Positions 27,647 to 35,673 of a DNA stretch of 64,000 nucleotides are shown in pieces. A model generated the notes under the pieces. That model was not told where the DNA came from. It saw only the letters and a program-made list of their open reading frames with translations, and did not search any database. Position numbers and translations under genes: made by a program. This DNA comes from CAYOUV01 sp963790075. GTDB taxonomy: Bacteria; Chloroflexota; Anaerolineae; Anaerolineales; Villigracilaceae. The first letter of the stretch is position 1, and every line of letters starts with the position of its first letter. The stretch is from positions 1-64,000 of the forward strand of contig CAWBNG010000005.1 of assembly GCA_963790075.1 (NCBI GenBank), in the 5' to 3' direction.

Positions 27647-28116
27647 ACTACTGTCCGCGCTGCGGCACGCCTGTGATCCAGGCTGAACGCTTCGGACTGC
27701 TGCGCCCGGTCTGCCCGGCCTGCGGCTGGATCCATTTTGCAGACCCGAAAGTGGCTGCGGCCGTCCTGATCGAAGAGGATGGCCGCGTTTTGTTGGTACG
27801 GCGCGTCAACCAGCCTTACCGCGGTTCCTGGACCCTGCCAGCCGGTTTCGTCAATGCCGGCGAGGATCCGGCCCGGGCAGCCGAGCGCGAATGTCTGGAG
27901 GAAACCGGCCTGAGCGTGCGTGTGATCCGCCTGCTGGACGTGGTCGCCGGACGCGAGCATCCGCGCGGGGCTGATTTCATCATCGTCTATACAGCCCAAA
28001 TCCTGGGCGGAGACCTGCAACCCGGCGACGACAGCGACGCAGCCAACTGGTTCCCGCGTTCAGAGCTCCCGCCGCTGGCGTTTAAAGCCACCCAGCACAT
28101 TCTGTCGCATTTTTAG
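27628..28116 (+). CDS. NUDIX hydrolase with N-terminal zinc ribbon
   Basis: A 162-residue pyrophosphohydrolase. A zinc ribbon (Cys9, Cys12, Cys29, Cys32) precedes the Nudix box GFVNAGEDPARAAERECLEETGL. The zinc ribbon plus short Nudix domain resembles NADH pyrophosphatase-related and ADP-ribose-type enzymes, but the diagnostic SQPWPFPxS of NudC is absent, so the substrate is open. It overlaps the anti-sigma gene by 19 bp, so it belongs to the same transcript. Confidence 0.88.
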   Translation: MAQYEINYCPRCGTPVIQAERFGLLRPVCPACGWIHFADPKVAAAVLIEEDGRVLLVRRVNQPYRGSWTLPAGFVNAGEDPARAAERECLEETGLSVRVIRLLDVVAGREHPRGADFIIVYTAQILGGDLQPGDDSDAANWFPRSELPPLAFKATQHILSHF

Positions 28117-28128
28117 CCCGGACCGTCG

Positions 28129-28142
28129 TCGCATGCGACGAT
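28129..28142 (+). terminator. Palindrome after the NUDIX gene
   Basis: CGTCGCATGCGACG is a perfect 14-bp palindrome followed by ATCTTTT, 13 bases after the stop. A weak terminator, or a protein-binding site ahead of the MEMO1 promoter (TACAAT just downstream). Confidence 0.45.
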
Positions 28143-28185
28143 CTTTTCGCGCCTGTGCTACAATGTTTTTGACAAGGAGCTTCCC

Positions 28186-29037
28186 ATGTCATTGATTGCC
28201 GCATTGCGCCCCTCCCCCATCGCCGGGACCTGGTACGCAGGCCGCGCGGAAGATTTGGCCCGCCAGGTGGATGAATACCTGGACCGCGCAGAACTTCCCG
28301 AAATCCCCGGGCAAGTGCTGGCCGTGATCGCCCCGCATGCCGGACACCGTTATTCAGGACCCGTCGCCGGCTATGCCTTCGCCGCGATTCGCGGTCGGAC
28401 CCCCAAGTTGGTAGCCGTGGTCTCACCCATGCACCACCCCTATTCCCAGCCGCTTCTGACCTCGGCCCACGAGGGGTACGCTACCCCGCTTGGGCCAATC
28501 GCGATCGATAAAAAAGCCCTCTCTGAACTTGACGCTGAGCTTCAGGACGAACTTGGTTACGGCCTGACCCCCGTCGCCAACGACCCGGAGCACTCGCTCG
28601 AAATCGAACTGCCCTTCCTGCAGCGCGCTCTCGGGGCGGAATTCGAACTGCTGCCTCTTATGGTCCGCACGCAGGAGCCGGAAGTTGCACAGACGCTTGG
28701 AAAGGCTTTGGCCGGGGTGCTGCGAGAACGTAAGGCCCTGCTGGTAGCCAGCACCGACCTGTCGCATTTCTTCGCTCAGGATACTGCCAATCAACTGGAT
28801 GCCGAAATGCTGCGCCAGTTCGAGGCTTTCTCGCCAGAAGGAGTGTTCGAGGCCGAACGGACCGGCAAAGGCTTCGCCTGCGGACACGCTGCCGTGGCAG
28901 CCGTCTTGTGGGCCTGCCGCGAACTGGGCGCGGATACGGTCCAGGTGCTGCGGCATGCCACCTCGGGCGACGTGACCGGCGATTATGCTTCTGTCGTTGG
29001 GTACGGAGCGGCGGTTATTACCAAGAATGAAAAGTAA
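28186..29037 (+). CDS. MEMO1 family protein (AmmeMemoRadiSam system protein B type)
   Basis: A 283-residue MEMO1-family protein related to extradiol dioxygenases. APHAGHRYSG, SPMHHPY, ASTDLSHFF and GFACGHAAV are the conserved metal-site and Cys-containing motifs. In many bacteria the family is encoded beside AMMECR1 and a radical SAM protein, but neither partner is present here. The biochemical role is unsettled. AAGGAG precedes the ATG. The decayed C-terminal end of a second copy lies about 950 bp downstream. Confidence 0.9.
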   Translation: MSLIAALRPSPIAGTWYAGRAEDLARQVDEYLDRAELPEIPGQVLAVIAPHAGHRYSGPVAGYAFAAIRGRTPKLVAVVSPMHHPYSQPLLTSAHEGYATPLGPIAIDKKALSELDAELQDELGYGLTPVANDPEHSLEIELPFLQRALGAEFELLPLMVRTQEPEVAQTLGKALAGVLRERKALLVASTDLSHFFAQDTANQLDAEMLRQFEAFSPEGVFEAERTGKGFACGHAAVAAVLWACRELGADTVQVLRHATSGDVTGDYASVVGYGAAVITKNEK

Positions 29038-29053
29038 GCCTTCCAGATAAACA

Positions 29054-29078
29054 AACAGGCGGCTCCAGGCCGCCTGTT
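29054..29078. terminator. Bidirectional terminator after the MEMO1 gene
   Basis: AACAGGCGGC/GCCGCCTGTT forms a near-perfect stem with a 5-base loop between the convergent MEMO1 and lipoprotein genes. The minus-strand side has TTGTTT after it, the plus side GTATTTG. Confidence 0.8.
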
Positions 29079-29100
29079 GTATTTGTAATTGGGGAGAAGG

Positions 29101-29838
29101 TTATTCCCAGCTCGAAACCTCGATCCAATTGCCATCCTTGTCCAGGGTTAGCAGAGTGCCAGCCTTGTAGGTTGTGCCGCCCAGTTCTGCCTCGACTTTC
29201 ATATTGACTTTTGTGCCATAGCACTTGATTGTCAAGCCCCCCGCCTGGATGCTGAGGCTGCGGATCGACAATTGCAATTTGTCACCGTCCGTTCCGGTGA
29301 TATCCACGTCGGTGCCGCATTTTTGGGTACCGGCCGGGTAGGTTGCCAGGATTTGCGAATAAGTCGGAATGACGCTGGCTGCATCGCAGGGGATGGTAAC
29401 CTGTTTGGCATTGCTGATATTCTGCTTGCGGTCGGTGATGGTGATTTCGAGCGTAACACTGTAAGTTTCACCGCCACATCCCCAATTTCCGACAGCTTTA
29501 GCACCAGCCTTCTGCTCGCTGGCCGAATGCCCAACCGTCCCATCATCGACATGAACATCCGGGTTGGTTGTGTCGACGATTTTATAGTGGACGTTAGATG
29601 AATCTCCATCCGGATCCTTGTAAGAGATCAGGATATCGAAGATTTGTTCCCCACTGACAACTTTTTCTTCCAGGCTGAGATTGGATATGACCGGTGGCTG
29701 AGGCACCGGTGTGGGGGTGGCGGTCGGCGTGGGCGTCGCCAGGAACGGCAACTGGCTGACCGAACTGCACCCCAGGATTAAGATGAACGTGAATACCCCC
29801 AACACGCTGGCTGTGCGAATCTTGCGTTGGCGCTGCAT
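29101..29838 (-). CDS. Secreted lipoprotein with Thr-Pro linker, function unknown
   Basis: A 245-residue protein. A lipoprotein signal peptide ends at LILGC (Cys about residue 23), followed by the linker ATPTPTATPTPVPQP and a beta-rich domain of about 200 residues with several Cys (NWGCGGETYSV, VTIPCDAA, QKCGTD, TIKCYGT) that may form disulfides. An Ig- or cadherin-like fold is possible (YKDPDGDSSNVHYKI), not proven. The start at 29838 has GAGGAG upstream. TATAAT at 29927-29932 (minus) would give an 80-base leader. Confidence 0.75.
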   Translation of the reverse strand: MQRQRKIRTASVLGVFTFILILGCSSVSQLPFLATPTPTATPTPVPQPPVISNLSLEEKVVSGEQIFDILISYKDPDGDSSNVHYKIVDTTNPDVHVDDGTVGHSASEQKAGAKAVGNWGCGGETYSVTLEITITDRKQNISNAKQVTIPCDAASVIPTYSQILATYPAGTQKCGTDVDITGTDGDKLQLSIRSLSIQAGGLTIKCYGTKVNMKVEAELGGTTYKAGTLLTLDKDGNWIEVSSWE

Positions 29839-29987
29839 TGCTTGCTCCTCGTCCGTAACAAAAGAATGTGTGGCATAGTTGGCTCTCCGCACCATTAAGA
29901 TTGTGCACAATACAGATGCCACATGTATTATAAGTGACAATTCTCACAAACGAGGATAAATAATGGGTTTGCAGTAATGTAATCTCA

Positions 29988-30146
29988 GGCAGCGTCTCCA
30001 ATGCGGCAACCCTGTTGTGTGCTTGCCCCAAACTTGGTACGGACTCTATCCAGGTGCTGCGGTATCCCACCTCCGGCGACGTGAGCGAGGATCATGTTAC
30101 CATCGTCGGCTATGGGACCGCCGTGGTATTGAAATTAGACAAAAAA
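29988..30146 (+). pseudogene. Relic of the C-terminal end of a second MEMO1 gene
   Basis: The frame reads NAATLLCACPKLGTDSIQV, then LRYPTSGDVSEDHVTIVGYG and TAVVLKLDKK. This aligns residue by residue with the C-terminus of the intact MEMO1 protein at 28186-29037 (AAVAAVLWACRELGADTVQV, LRHATSGDVTGDYASVVGYG). There is no start, about 230 N-terminal residues are missing, and the natural stop is lost, so it is a dead fragment. A terminator still follows it. The sequence has diverged well beyond a recent duplication. Confidence 0.85.
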
Positions 30147-30167
30147 AGGCCTTGCAGGCCGCTTTTT
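30141..30167 (+). terminator. Terminator following the MEMO1 relic
   Basis: A-run, GGCC-TTGCA-GGCC stem, and GCTTTTT. It probably belonged to the lost gene. Confidence 0.65.
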
Positions 30168-30192
30168 GTAACAAGAAACTCCCAGTTCTGTT

Positions 30193-30531
30193 TCATTGCT
30201 TCCAGACGAACATCAAAACGCGATTGGCTACGATCACCATTCCTAGGACCCAGGCCAGGGATGGCTTTCCTGCAGCGAACAGCGCCACCACCCCACTCCC
30301 AAAGATGACCGCTTCCAGCAGCAGGTGCCAGACTCCATGCAGTTGCCTACCCGCGCCCGGAGCGCCAAAACTGGCCCAAACCACTGAAATCAGCAGCGGC
30401 AAACCGATTCCCAGCACAATTTTCAGGAGCGCGCCCGTCCCGATTTTAAACCCCCAGTAACCCACCGCCACCAAAACACAAATTTCCAAGATGAAGCGCA
30501 ATCCAACGTTGAAAGATTTGATCCCATCCAC
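30193..30531 (-). CDS. YrdB family (DUF2568) membrane protein
   Basis: A 112-residue protein of four hydrophobic helices with the family pattern LRFILEICVLVAVGYWGF and WASFGAPGAGRQLHG. Function unknown. The ribosome binding site decides the start: GGAGG directly abuts an ATG at 30537, which is too close, while the GTG at 30531 has the right 6-base spacing. A minus-strand TATAAT at 30572-30577 with TTACAA 17 bases upstream is a likely promoter. Confidence 0.75.
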   Translation of the reverse strand: MDGIKSFNVGLRFILEICVLVAVGYWGFKIGTGALLKIVLGIGLPLLISVVWASFGAPGAGRQLHGVWHLLLEAVIFGSGVVALFAAGKPSLAWVLGMVIVANRVLMFVWKQ

Positions 30532-30679
30532 GTGCATCCTCCAGCAAGCCTAAAATGGAAAAATTCGACAGATTATAATCAACGCTATTCCCAGTTGTAA
30601 ACCCCCCAATAATCGAGGCTATCTGCCAATTGCGCCAAACAAGGGTATCCCATGGTCCCAAGCACTTGCCTCGGCACAG

Positions 30680-30685
30680 TATAAT
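30680..30685 (+). promoter_or_regulatory. -10 element (TATAAT) of priA, leaderless type
   Basis: TATAAT is 7 bases before the ATG at 30693, with AAAACCG between and no ribosome binding site. Confidence 0.6.
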
Positions 30686-30692
30686 AAAACCG

Positions 30693-33170
30693 ATGAGCGC
30701 CAGCGTCCCCTTTGGGGGCTTTGTCCAAATTGCCGTCAACGTCCCCGCTGTGCGCGGGGTTTTCGACTACCACCTGCCCGAGGAACTGGCCGGACGGGTC
30801 AGTGTCGGTCAACTGGTGACGGTGCCCTTCGGCGCGCAAACCGTCCAGGGCGTGATCCTGCGTTTCGTGGACCAGCCCGCGGTGCGAGAGACCAAGCCCG
30901 TGCTCAACCTGCTCGACCCCGACCCGGTCCTGACCCCGGCCATGATCGCACTGGCCGAGAGGCTGGCCGAGGCAACACTCGCCCCTCTGGCTGCCATGGT
31001 CGACCTGATGTTGCCCCCGGGCTTGAGCCAGCATGCGGACGTGCTGTATACCCTCGCGGAGCGCGCCCCACAAATGTTCGAAGCCTCCCAGACCCAGCAG
31101 CACCTGTTGGCTCTGCTCGAAAAACGCGGTTCGCTGCGTGGGAGGCAGATCGACCGCCATTTCAGCCATGTGGACTGGCGCGCCGCGGCGGGGTCGCTGG
31201 TGCGGCATGGAGTACTGGAATCGCGCTCGGTGCTGCTGCCGCCCTCCGTGCGGCCCAAATATGTGCGCACCGTGCAGCTGGCCGTTTCGCCGGAGGCGGC
31301 TGAAGCCGCCATATCCGACCTGGGTACGACCGAGGCAACGCAGTCCCGGCGGCAGGCTGCCCTGCGCTGTCTGATGCGCGATCCGGACGAAGTGAACGTC
31401 TCCTGGGTCTACGCCGAAAGCGGCTGCAAACTGGCCGACCTGCAACTGCTGGCCGAGCGTGAACTGATCGTGCTGCGCGAAAACGAGATGTGGCGCGATC
31501 CGCTGGAGCATGTCAACAGCCGGGAAGTCAAGCGGGACGAAGTGGTCTTGACCGCTCCGCAGCAGGCTGCGCTACAAGCCATCCTGGCCGCCTTCGCCAA
31601 GCCTTCCACCCAGCCGATCCTGCTGCAGGGCGTGACCGGTTCTGGCAAGACCGAGCTGTACATCCGTGCGGTCGAAGAAGCCATCCGGCGCGGGAGGCAG
31701 GCGCTCATACTTGTCCCCGAAATTGCACTGACCCCGCAGACCGTGCGGCGCTTCCTGGCGCGTTTCCCCGGCCAGGTGGGTGTGATCCACTCCCGCCTTT
31801 CGAACGGCGAACGCTACGACACCTGGCGCCGGGCACGGGCCGGCTTGCTCAAGGTGGTGATCGGACCGCGCAGCGCGCTCTTCACGCCTTTTCCCAACAT
31901 TGGGCTGATCGCCATCGACGAATGCCACGACAGCTCGTACTACCAGTCCGAGCCGCCCTTCTATCACGCGGTGACGGCCGCGCAGGACTACGCCCGCCTG
32001 TGCGGAGCAGTCTGCCTGCTCGGCTCGGCCACGCCGTCGGTCGTGCAGCAGTATCAGGCCCAAAGCGGGGCAAGCCTGCGCCTGGAACTGCCCGGGCGTA
32101 TCACCCAGGCCGGGAGTGGGGCACCCGCCCTCAGCCTGGACCTGCCGCCAATCTCGGTCGTCGACATGCGCCAGGAACTGAAGGCCGGCAACCGCAGCAT
32201 CTTCAGCCGGGAGCTATCCGAGGCGCTGCGCGAAGTGCTAAGGCGCGGTGAGCAGGCGATCCTGTTCCTGAACCGGCGCGGGGCGGCCACCTACGTCTTC
32301 TGCCGCGAGTGCGGCTACACGCTCAAGTGCCCGCGCTGCGAGACCCCGCTGACCTACCACACTCAACTGGGCGCGAACGAACTGCACTGCCACCATTGCG
32401 GCTACCAGCGCCACCTGCCCAAGACTTGCCCGCAGTGCGGCGGGCGGCAGATCCGCCAGTACGGGTTGGGCAGTGAGAAAGTCGAGATGGAGCTACAGGC
32501 GCTCTTCCCCAGCGCGCGCAGCCTGCGCTGGGACTGGGAGACCACGCGCCAGAAGGACGCGCACGAGATCATCCTGAGCCACTTCGCAGCCGGGCGCGCG
32601 GACGTGCTGGTCGGCACCCAAATGCTGGCCAAGGGGCTGGATTTACCCAAGGTCACGCTGGTGGGGGTGGTGCTGGCCGACGTAGGCCTGTTCCTGCCCG
32701 ATCCATTCGCAGCCGAGCGCGTCTTCCAGGTGCTGACCCAGGTGGCGGGCCGCGCCGGGCGCTCGCAATTGGGCGGCCAGGTGGTGCTGCAGACCTTTGC
32801 GCCAGAGCAAGACGCCATCCAATTCGCCGCGGAGCACAATGTGGAAGGTTTTTACCAGCACGAACTGGCTGAGCGGCAGCGGTTGGGCTATCCGCCCTTC
32901 GCCAGGCTGGTGCGACTGGAACTGCGCGAGCGAGACGGGCGCAAAGCCGAAGCTGAGGCGCAAAAACTGGCCGCCAAGCTCACGGACTGGATGGGGGCCG
33001 AGGAGCGCAAAGAGACCAGCCTGATCGGCCCGGCACCCTGCTTCTTCGCCAAGCTGGGCGGCGAGTACCGCTGGCAGATCGTGGTGCGCGGACCGGACCC
33101 GCTTTCGCTGCTGCGCGGCCGGCTCCCCGACGGCTGGCGCGTGGAAGTCGACCCGCTCAGTTTGTTGTAA
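30693..33170 (+). CDS. priA: Primosomal replication restart helicase PriA
   Basis: An 825-residue superfamily 2 helicase that reloads the replisome at stalled forks. N-terminal 3'-DNA-binding domain (VQIAVNVPAVRGVFDYHLPE), a winged-helix region, Walker A GVTGSGKTELY near residue 313, the DEAH-type box IDECHDSSYYQ (the usual DEEH has become DECH), and a zinc module with eight Cys (FCRECGYTLKCPRCETPL to TCPQCGG, about residues 535-590). The C-terminal helicase motifs GTQMLAKGLDLP and QVAGRAGR are intact. Length is normal. The start at 30693 matches the family and lies 7 bases after TATAAT. Confidence 0.95.
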   Translation: MSASVPFGGFVQIAVNVPAVRGVFDYHLPEELAGRVSVGQLVTVPFGAQTVQGVILRFVDQPAVRETKPVLNLLDPDPVLTPAMIALAERLAEATLAPLAAMVDLMLPPGLSQHADVLYTLAERAPQMFEASQTQQHLLALLEKRGSLRGRQIDRHFSHVDWRAAAGSLVRHGVLESRSVLLPPSVRPKYVRTVQLAVSPEAAEAAISDLGTTEATQSRRQAALRCLMRDPDEVNVSWVYAESGCKLADLQLLAERELIVLRENEMWRDPLEHVNSREVKRDEVVLTAPQQAALQAILAAFAKPSTQPILLQGVTGSGKTELYIRAVEEAIRRGRQALILVPEIALTPQTVRRFLARFPGQVGVIHSRLSNGERYDTWRRARAGLLKVVIGPRSALFTPFPNIGLIAIDECHDSSYYQSEPPFYHAVTAAQDYARLCGAVCLLGSATPSVVQQYQAQSGASLRLELPGRITQAGSGAPALSLDLPPISVVDMRQELKAGNRSIFSRELSEALREVLRRGEQAILFLNRRGAATYVFCRECGYTLKCPRCETPLTYHTQLGANELHCHHCGYQRHLPKTCPQCGGRQIRQYGLGSEKVEMELQALFPSARSLRWDWETTRQKDAHEIILSHFAAGRADVLVGTQMLAKGLDLPKVTLVGVVLADVGLFLPDPFAAERVFQVLTQVAGRAGRSQLGGQVVLQTFAPEQDAIQFAAEHNVEGFYQHELAERQRLGYPPFARLVRLELRERDGRKAEAEAQKLAAKLTDWMGAEERKETSLIGPAPCFFAKLGGEYRWQIVVRGPDPLSLLRGRLPDGWRVEVDPLSLL

Positions 33171-33315
33171 TTGCGCATGGACCCCGTCTGGGATGGTAAA
33201 TCTTCTCAATTGGTCAGATCCTAATCCCATTAACCTGAATATGCACCAATATCCGCGGTAAAATACAGCTTTGATACCATTGCTGCCTGAGAAATTTTGA
33301 TTAAGGAGCATTTGC

Positions 33316-34815
33316 ATGCCAGAAGAAGTTAAAAAATCAGAAGAAAAACCGGAAGACAAGAAAAAAGAAGAAAAGCCCACCCCGGTCGATAAGCTGGTCG
33401 AAAGCAAACACGCGGTCACCATTGACGGGAAGGAAATCAAGTACACCGTCATCACCGGCACCATGGTGCTGAAAGAAGAAACCGCCGACCGCGAGAAGGA
33501 AGCGGAGGGCGAAAAGCCCAAGGCGGCAGTCTTCTTCACCGCCTACACCAAGGACGGCGTGTCCGACAAGTCCAAACGCCCGCTTACCTTTTCGTTCAAC
33601 GGCGGACCCGGTTCGGCCTCGGTCTGGATGCACCTGGGCATGCTCGGTCCGCGCCGGGTTGCCCTGGAGTTCGACGGGGAACTGCCCCAACCGCCCTTCC
33701 AGTTGACCGACAACGAGTATTCGCTGCTGGACCAGACCGACCTGGTCTTCATCGACCCGGTCAGCACCGGTTACAGCCGCCCGGTGGAGGGCGAAAAGCC
33801 CAAGGTCTGGCACGCCTTCAAGAAGGACATCGAATCGGTTGGCGACTTCATCCGGCTCTACACCACCCGTTACGGGCGCTGGCTCTCGCCCAAGTTCCTG
33901 ATCGGCGAGTCATACGGCACGACGCGCGCCGCCGGGCTTTCGGGCTACCTGCAGGAGCGCCACGGCCTGTACCTGAACGGGATCATGCTGATCTCGGCCG
34001 TGCTGGACTTCACCACCCTCGATTTCCACGAGAACAACGACCTGCCCTACATCCTGTACCTGCCGGCTTACGCCGCCGCAGCCTGGTACCACCGCAAGCT
34101 GCGTACGCGCAAGCCGCTGCAGACGCTGCTCAAGGAGGTCGAGAAGTTCGCCCTGGGCGAATATGCCGCCGGGCTGCTCAAAGGCGACCAGCTGACCCGC
34201 CGCGAGCGGACGGCGCTGGTCGAGAAGCTGGCGCATTACACCGGCCTCTCGCCGGCTTTTATCGAGCGCAGCAATCTGCGCATCAACGACCAGCACTTCT
34301 TCAAGGAACTGCTGCGCGACCGGGGGCGCACCATCGGCCGCCTGGACAGCCGCTTCCTGGGCATCGACCGCCTGGGCGTGACCGAACATCACGAGTACGA
34401 CCCGCTGCTGACCAACGTGCTCGGCCCGTACGCCGCCGCCTTCTACGATTACGTGCGCAGCGAACTCAAGTTCGAGTCGGACCTGCCCTACGAGATCCTG
34501 AACGATAAGGTCTGGCCCTGGTCCTACGCCGAGTTCGAAAACCGCTACGTCGACGTGGGCGAGACACTGCGCCAGGCCATGACCTACAACCCGCACCTGA
34601 AGGTATTCGTGGCCAATGGCTACTTCGACCTGGGCACGCCCTACTTCGCTACCGAATACACCTTCAACCACCTGGGCCTGGACCCCAGCCTGCGCGACCA
34701 CGTCAGCATGGGCTACTACGAGGCCGGGCACATGATGTACATCCACCTGCCCTCGCTGGAGGCCATCAAACGCGACCTGGCCGAGTTCATCCAGGGAGCC
34801 ACACCCAAGCGTTAG
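33316..34815 (+). CDS. Peptidase S10, serine carboxypeptidase-like
   Basis: A 499-residue S10 family protein that removes C-terminal residues. The oxyanion segment FNGGPGSASVWMHLGMLGPR, the nucleophile Ser in IGESYGTTRAAG, Asp in NGYFDLGTPYF and His in YEAGHMMYIH complete the triad. There is no signal peptide: the first 40 residues are Lys/Glu-rich (KKSEEKPEDKKKEEKP), so the protein is probably cytoplasmic, unlike eukaryotic S10 enzymes. AAGGAG precedes the ATG. A strong terminator follows. Confidence 0.9.
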   Translation: MPEEVKKSEEKPEDKKKEEKPTPVDKLVESKHAVTIDGKEIKYTVITGTMVLKEETADREKEAEGEKPKAAVFFTAYTKDGVSDKSKRPLTFSFNGGPGSASVWMHLGMLGPRRVALEFDGELPQPPFQLTDNEYSLLDQTDLVFIDPVSTGYSRPVEGEKPKVWHAFKKDIESVGDFIRLYTTRYGRWLSPKFLIGESYGTTRAAGLSGYLQERHGLYLNGIMLISAVLDFTTLDFHENNDLPYILYLPAYAAAAWYHRKLRTRKPLQTLLKEVEKFALGEYAAGLLKGDQLTRRERTALVEKLAHYTGLSPAFIERSNLRINDQHFFKELLRDRGRTIGRLDSRFLGIDRLGVTEHHEYDPLLTNVLGPYAAAFYDYVRSELKFESDLPYEILNDKVWPWSYAEFENRYVDVGETLRQAMTYNPHLKVFVANGYFDLGTPYFATEYTFNHLGLDPSLRDHVSMGYYEAGHMMYIHLPSLEAIKRDLAEFIQGATPKR

Positions 34816-34826
34816 GAAAGCAGCCC

Positions 34827-34858
34827 ACACCCCCAAAGTTCTCATTTGGGGGTGTTTT
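34827..34858 (+). terminator. Terminator of the S10 peptidase gene
   Basis: ACACCCCCAAA pairs perfectly with TTTGGGGGTGT around a 7-base loop and is followed by TTTCT. Confidence 0.85.
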
Positions 34859-34929
34859 CTCACCAAGTCGACAAATCGTATGGCATGGACGTATAATTGG
34901 ATGGTTTTATTCTGTAAGGTAAGGAGCGC

Positions 34930-35568
34930 ATGATGGAATTGCTTGACCCCAAAGTATACAAATACCTGGATGATCTGGTTCCCCCGCGATCATCCGAAAT
35001 GAAATTGATGGAAAAATACGCCGACGATGTGCGCTTCCCGATCATCGGGCCGGCCTCCGGTCAGCTGTGCTACATGCTGGCGCGGGCCATTAATGCCAAA
35101 TCCGTGTTCGAGCTCGGCTCCGGGTACGGCTACTCGACCGCCTGGTTCGCCAAAGCCGTCCAGGAAAACGGCGGCGGGACGGTTTATCACGTGGTCTGGG
35201 ACGAGAAGCTGTCCCAGCAGGCGCACCAGCACCTGGAGACGCTCGGCTACAACCAGATCGTCCAATATCAGGTCTCCGAGGCGCAGCAGGCTCTGAAAGG
35301 CGCGAAAGGTCCCTTCGATTTGATTTTCAACGACATCAACAAGGAAGCCTATCCCGAGTCGCTGCCGCTGATCAAGGATAAACTGCGCTCCGGCGGCGTG
35401 CTGATCATCGACAACATGCTCTGGAGCGGCAAGATCTTCGACGACGGCGATAAAACCCCTGCCACCAAAGGCATCCGCGAGTTCACGCGCCTGATCACCA
35501 GCGACCCTGACTGGATCGTCTCGCTCGTTCCCATCCGCGACGGGCTGATCGTGGCTTACAAGAAATAA
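34930..35568 (+). CDS. SAM-dependent O-methyltransferase (COMT-like)
   Basis: A 212-residue class I methyltransferase of the O-methyltransferase 3 family. The SAM motif I FELGSGYGYSTAWFAKA, the metal/substrate segment DLIFNDINKEAYPE and VLIIDNMLWSG are visible. These enzymes methylate catechol-like or other hydroxyl groups with a divalent metal; the substrate is unknown. AAGGAG precedes tandem ATG codons at 34930 and 34933. A TATAAT at 34891-34896 (CGTATAATTGG) is a likely promoter, giving a short leader. Confidence 0.87.
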   Translation: MMELLDPKVYKYLDDLVPPRSSEMKLMEKYADDVRFPIIGPASGQLCYMLARAINAKSVFELGSGYGYSTAWFAKAVQENGGGTVYHVVWDEKLSQQAHQHLETLGYNQIVQYQVSEAQQALKGAKGPFDLIFNDINKEAYPESLPLIKDKLRSGGVLIIDNMLWSGKIFDDGDKTPATKGIREFTRLITSDPDWIVSLVPIRDGLIVAYKK

Positions 35569-35628
35569 GCTCGTTCGACTCAGGTTTCGATTTTCCTCCG
35601 GGAGGGCAGTAGCTTTGCTCTCCCGAAA

Positions 35629-35645
35629 TTGCTATAATCTAAGCA
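35629..35645 (+). promoter_or_regulatory. Extended -10 promoter element shared with 37058
   Basis: TTGCTATAATCTAAGCA contains TGCTATAAT, an extended -10. The identical 17 bases recur at 37058-37074 before the next gene. The leader to the ATG at 35674 is about 30 bases and includes GAGGAG. Confidence 0.65.
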
Positions 35646-35673
35646 GCCATATCGCCTTCCCGAGGAGAATCAA

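Noticed and set aside
30015..30308. Intact small gene at the MEMO1 relic
   Set aside because: It has no start signal, reads through its own terminator and matches only the end of a much longer family.
30537..30537. ATG start of the YrdB-like gene
   Set aside because: The ribosome binding site directly touches this ATG; the GTG two codons later has normal spacing.
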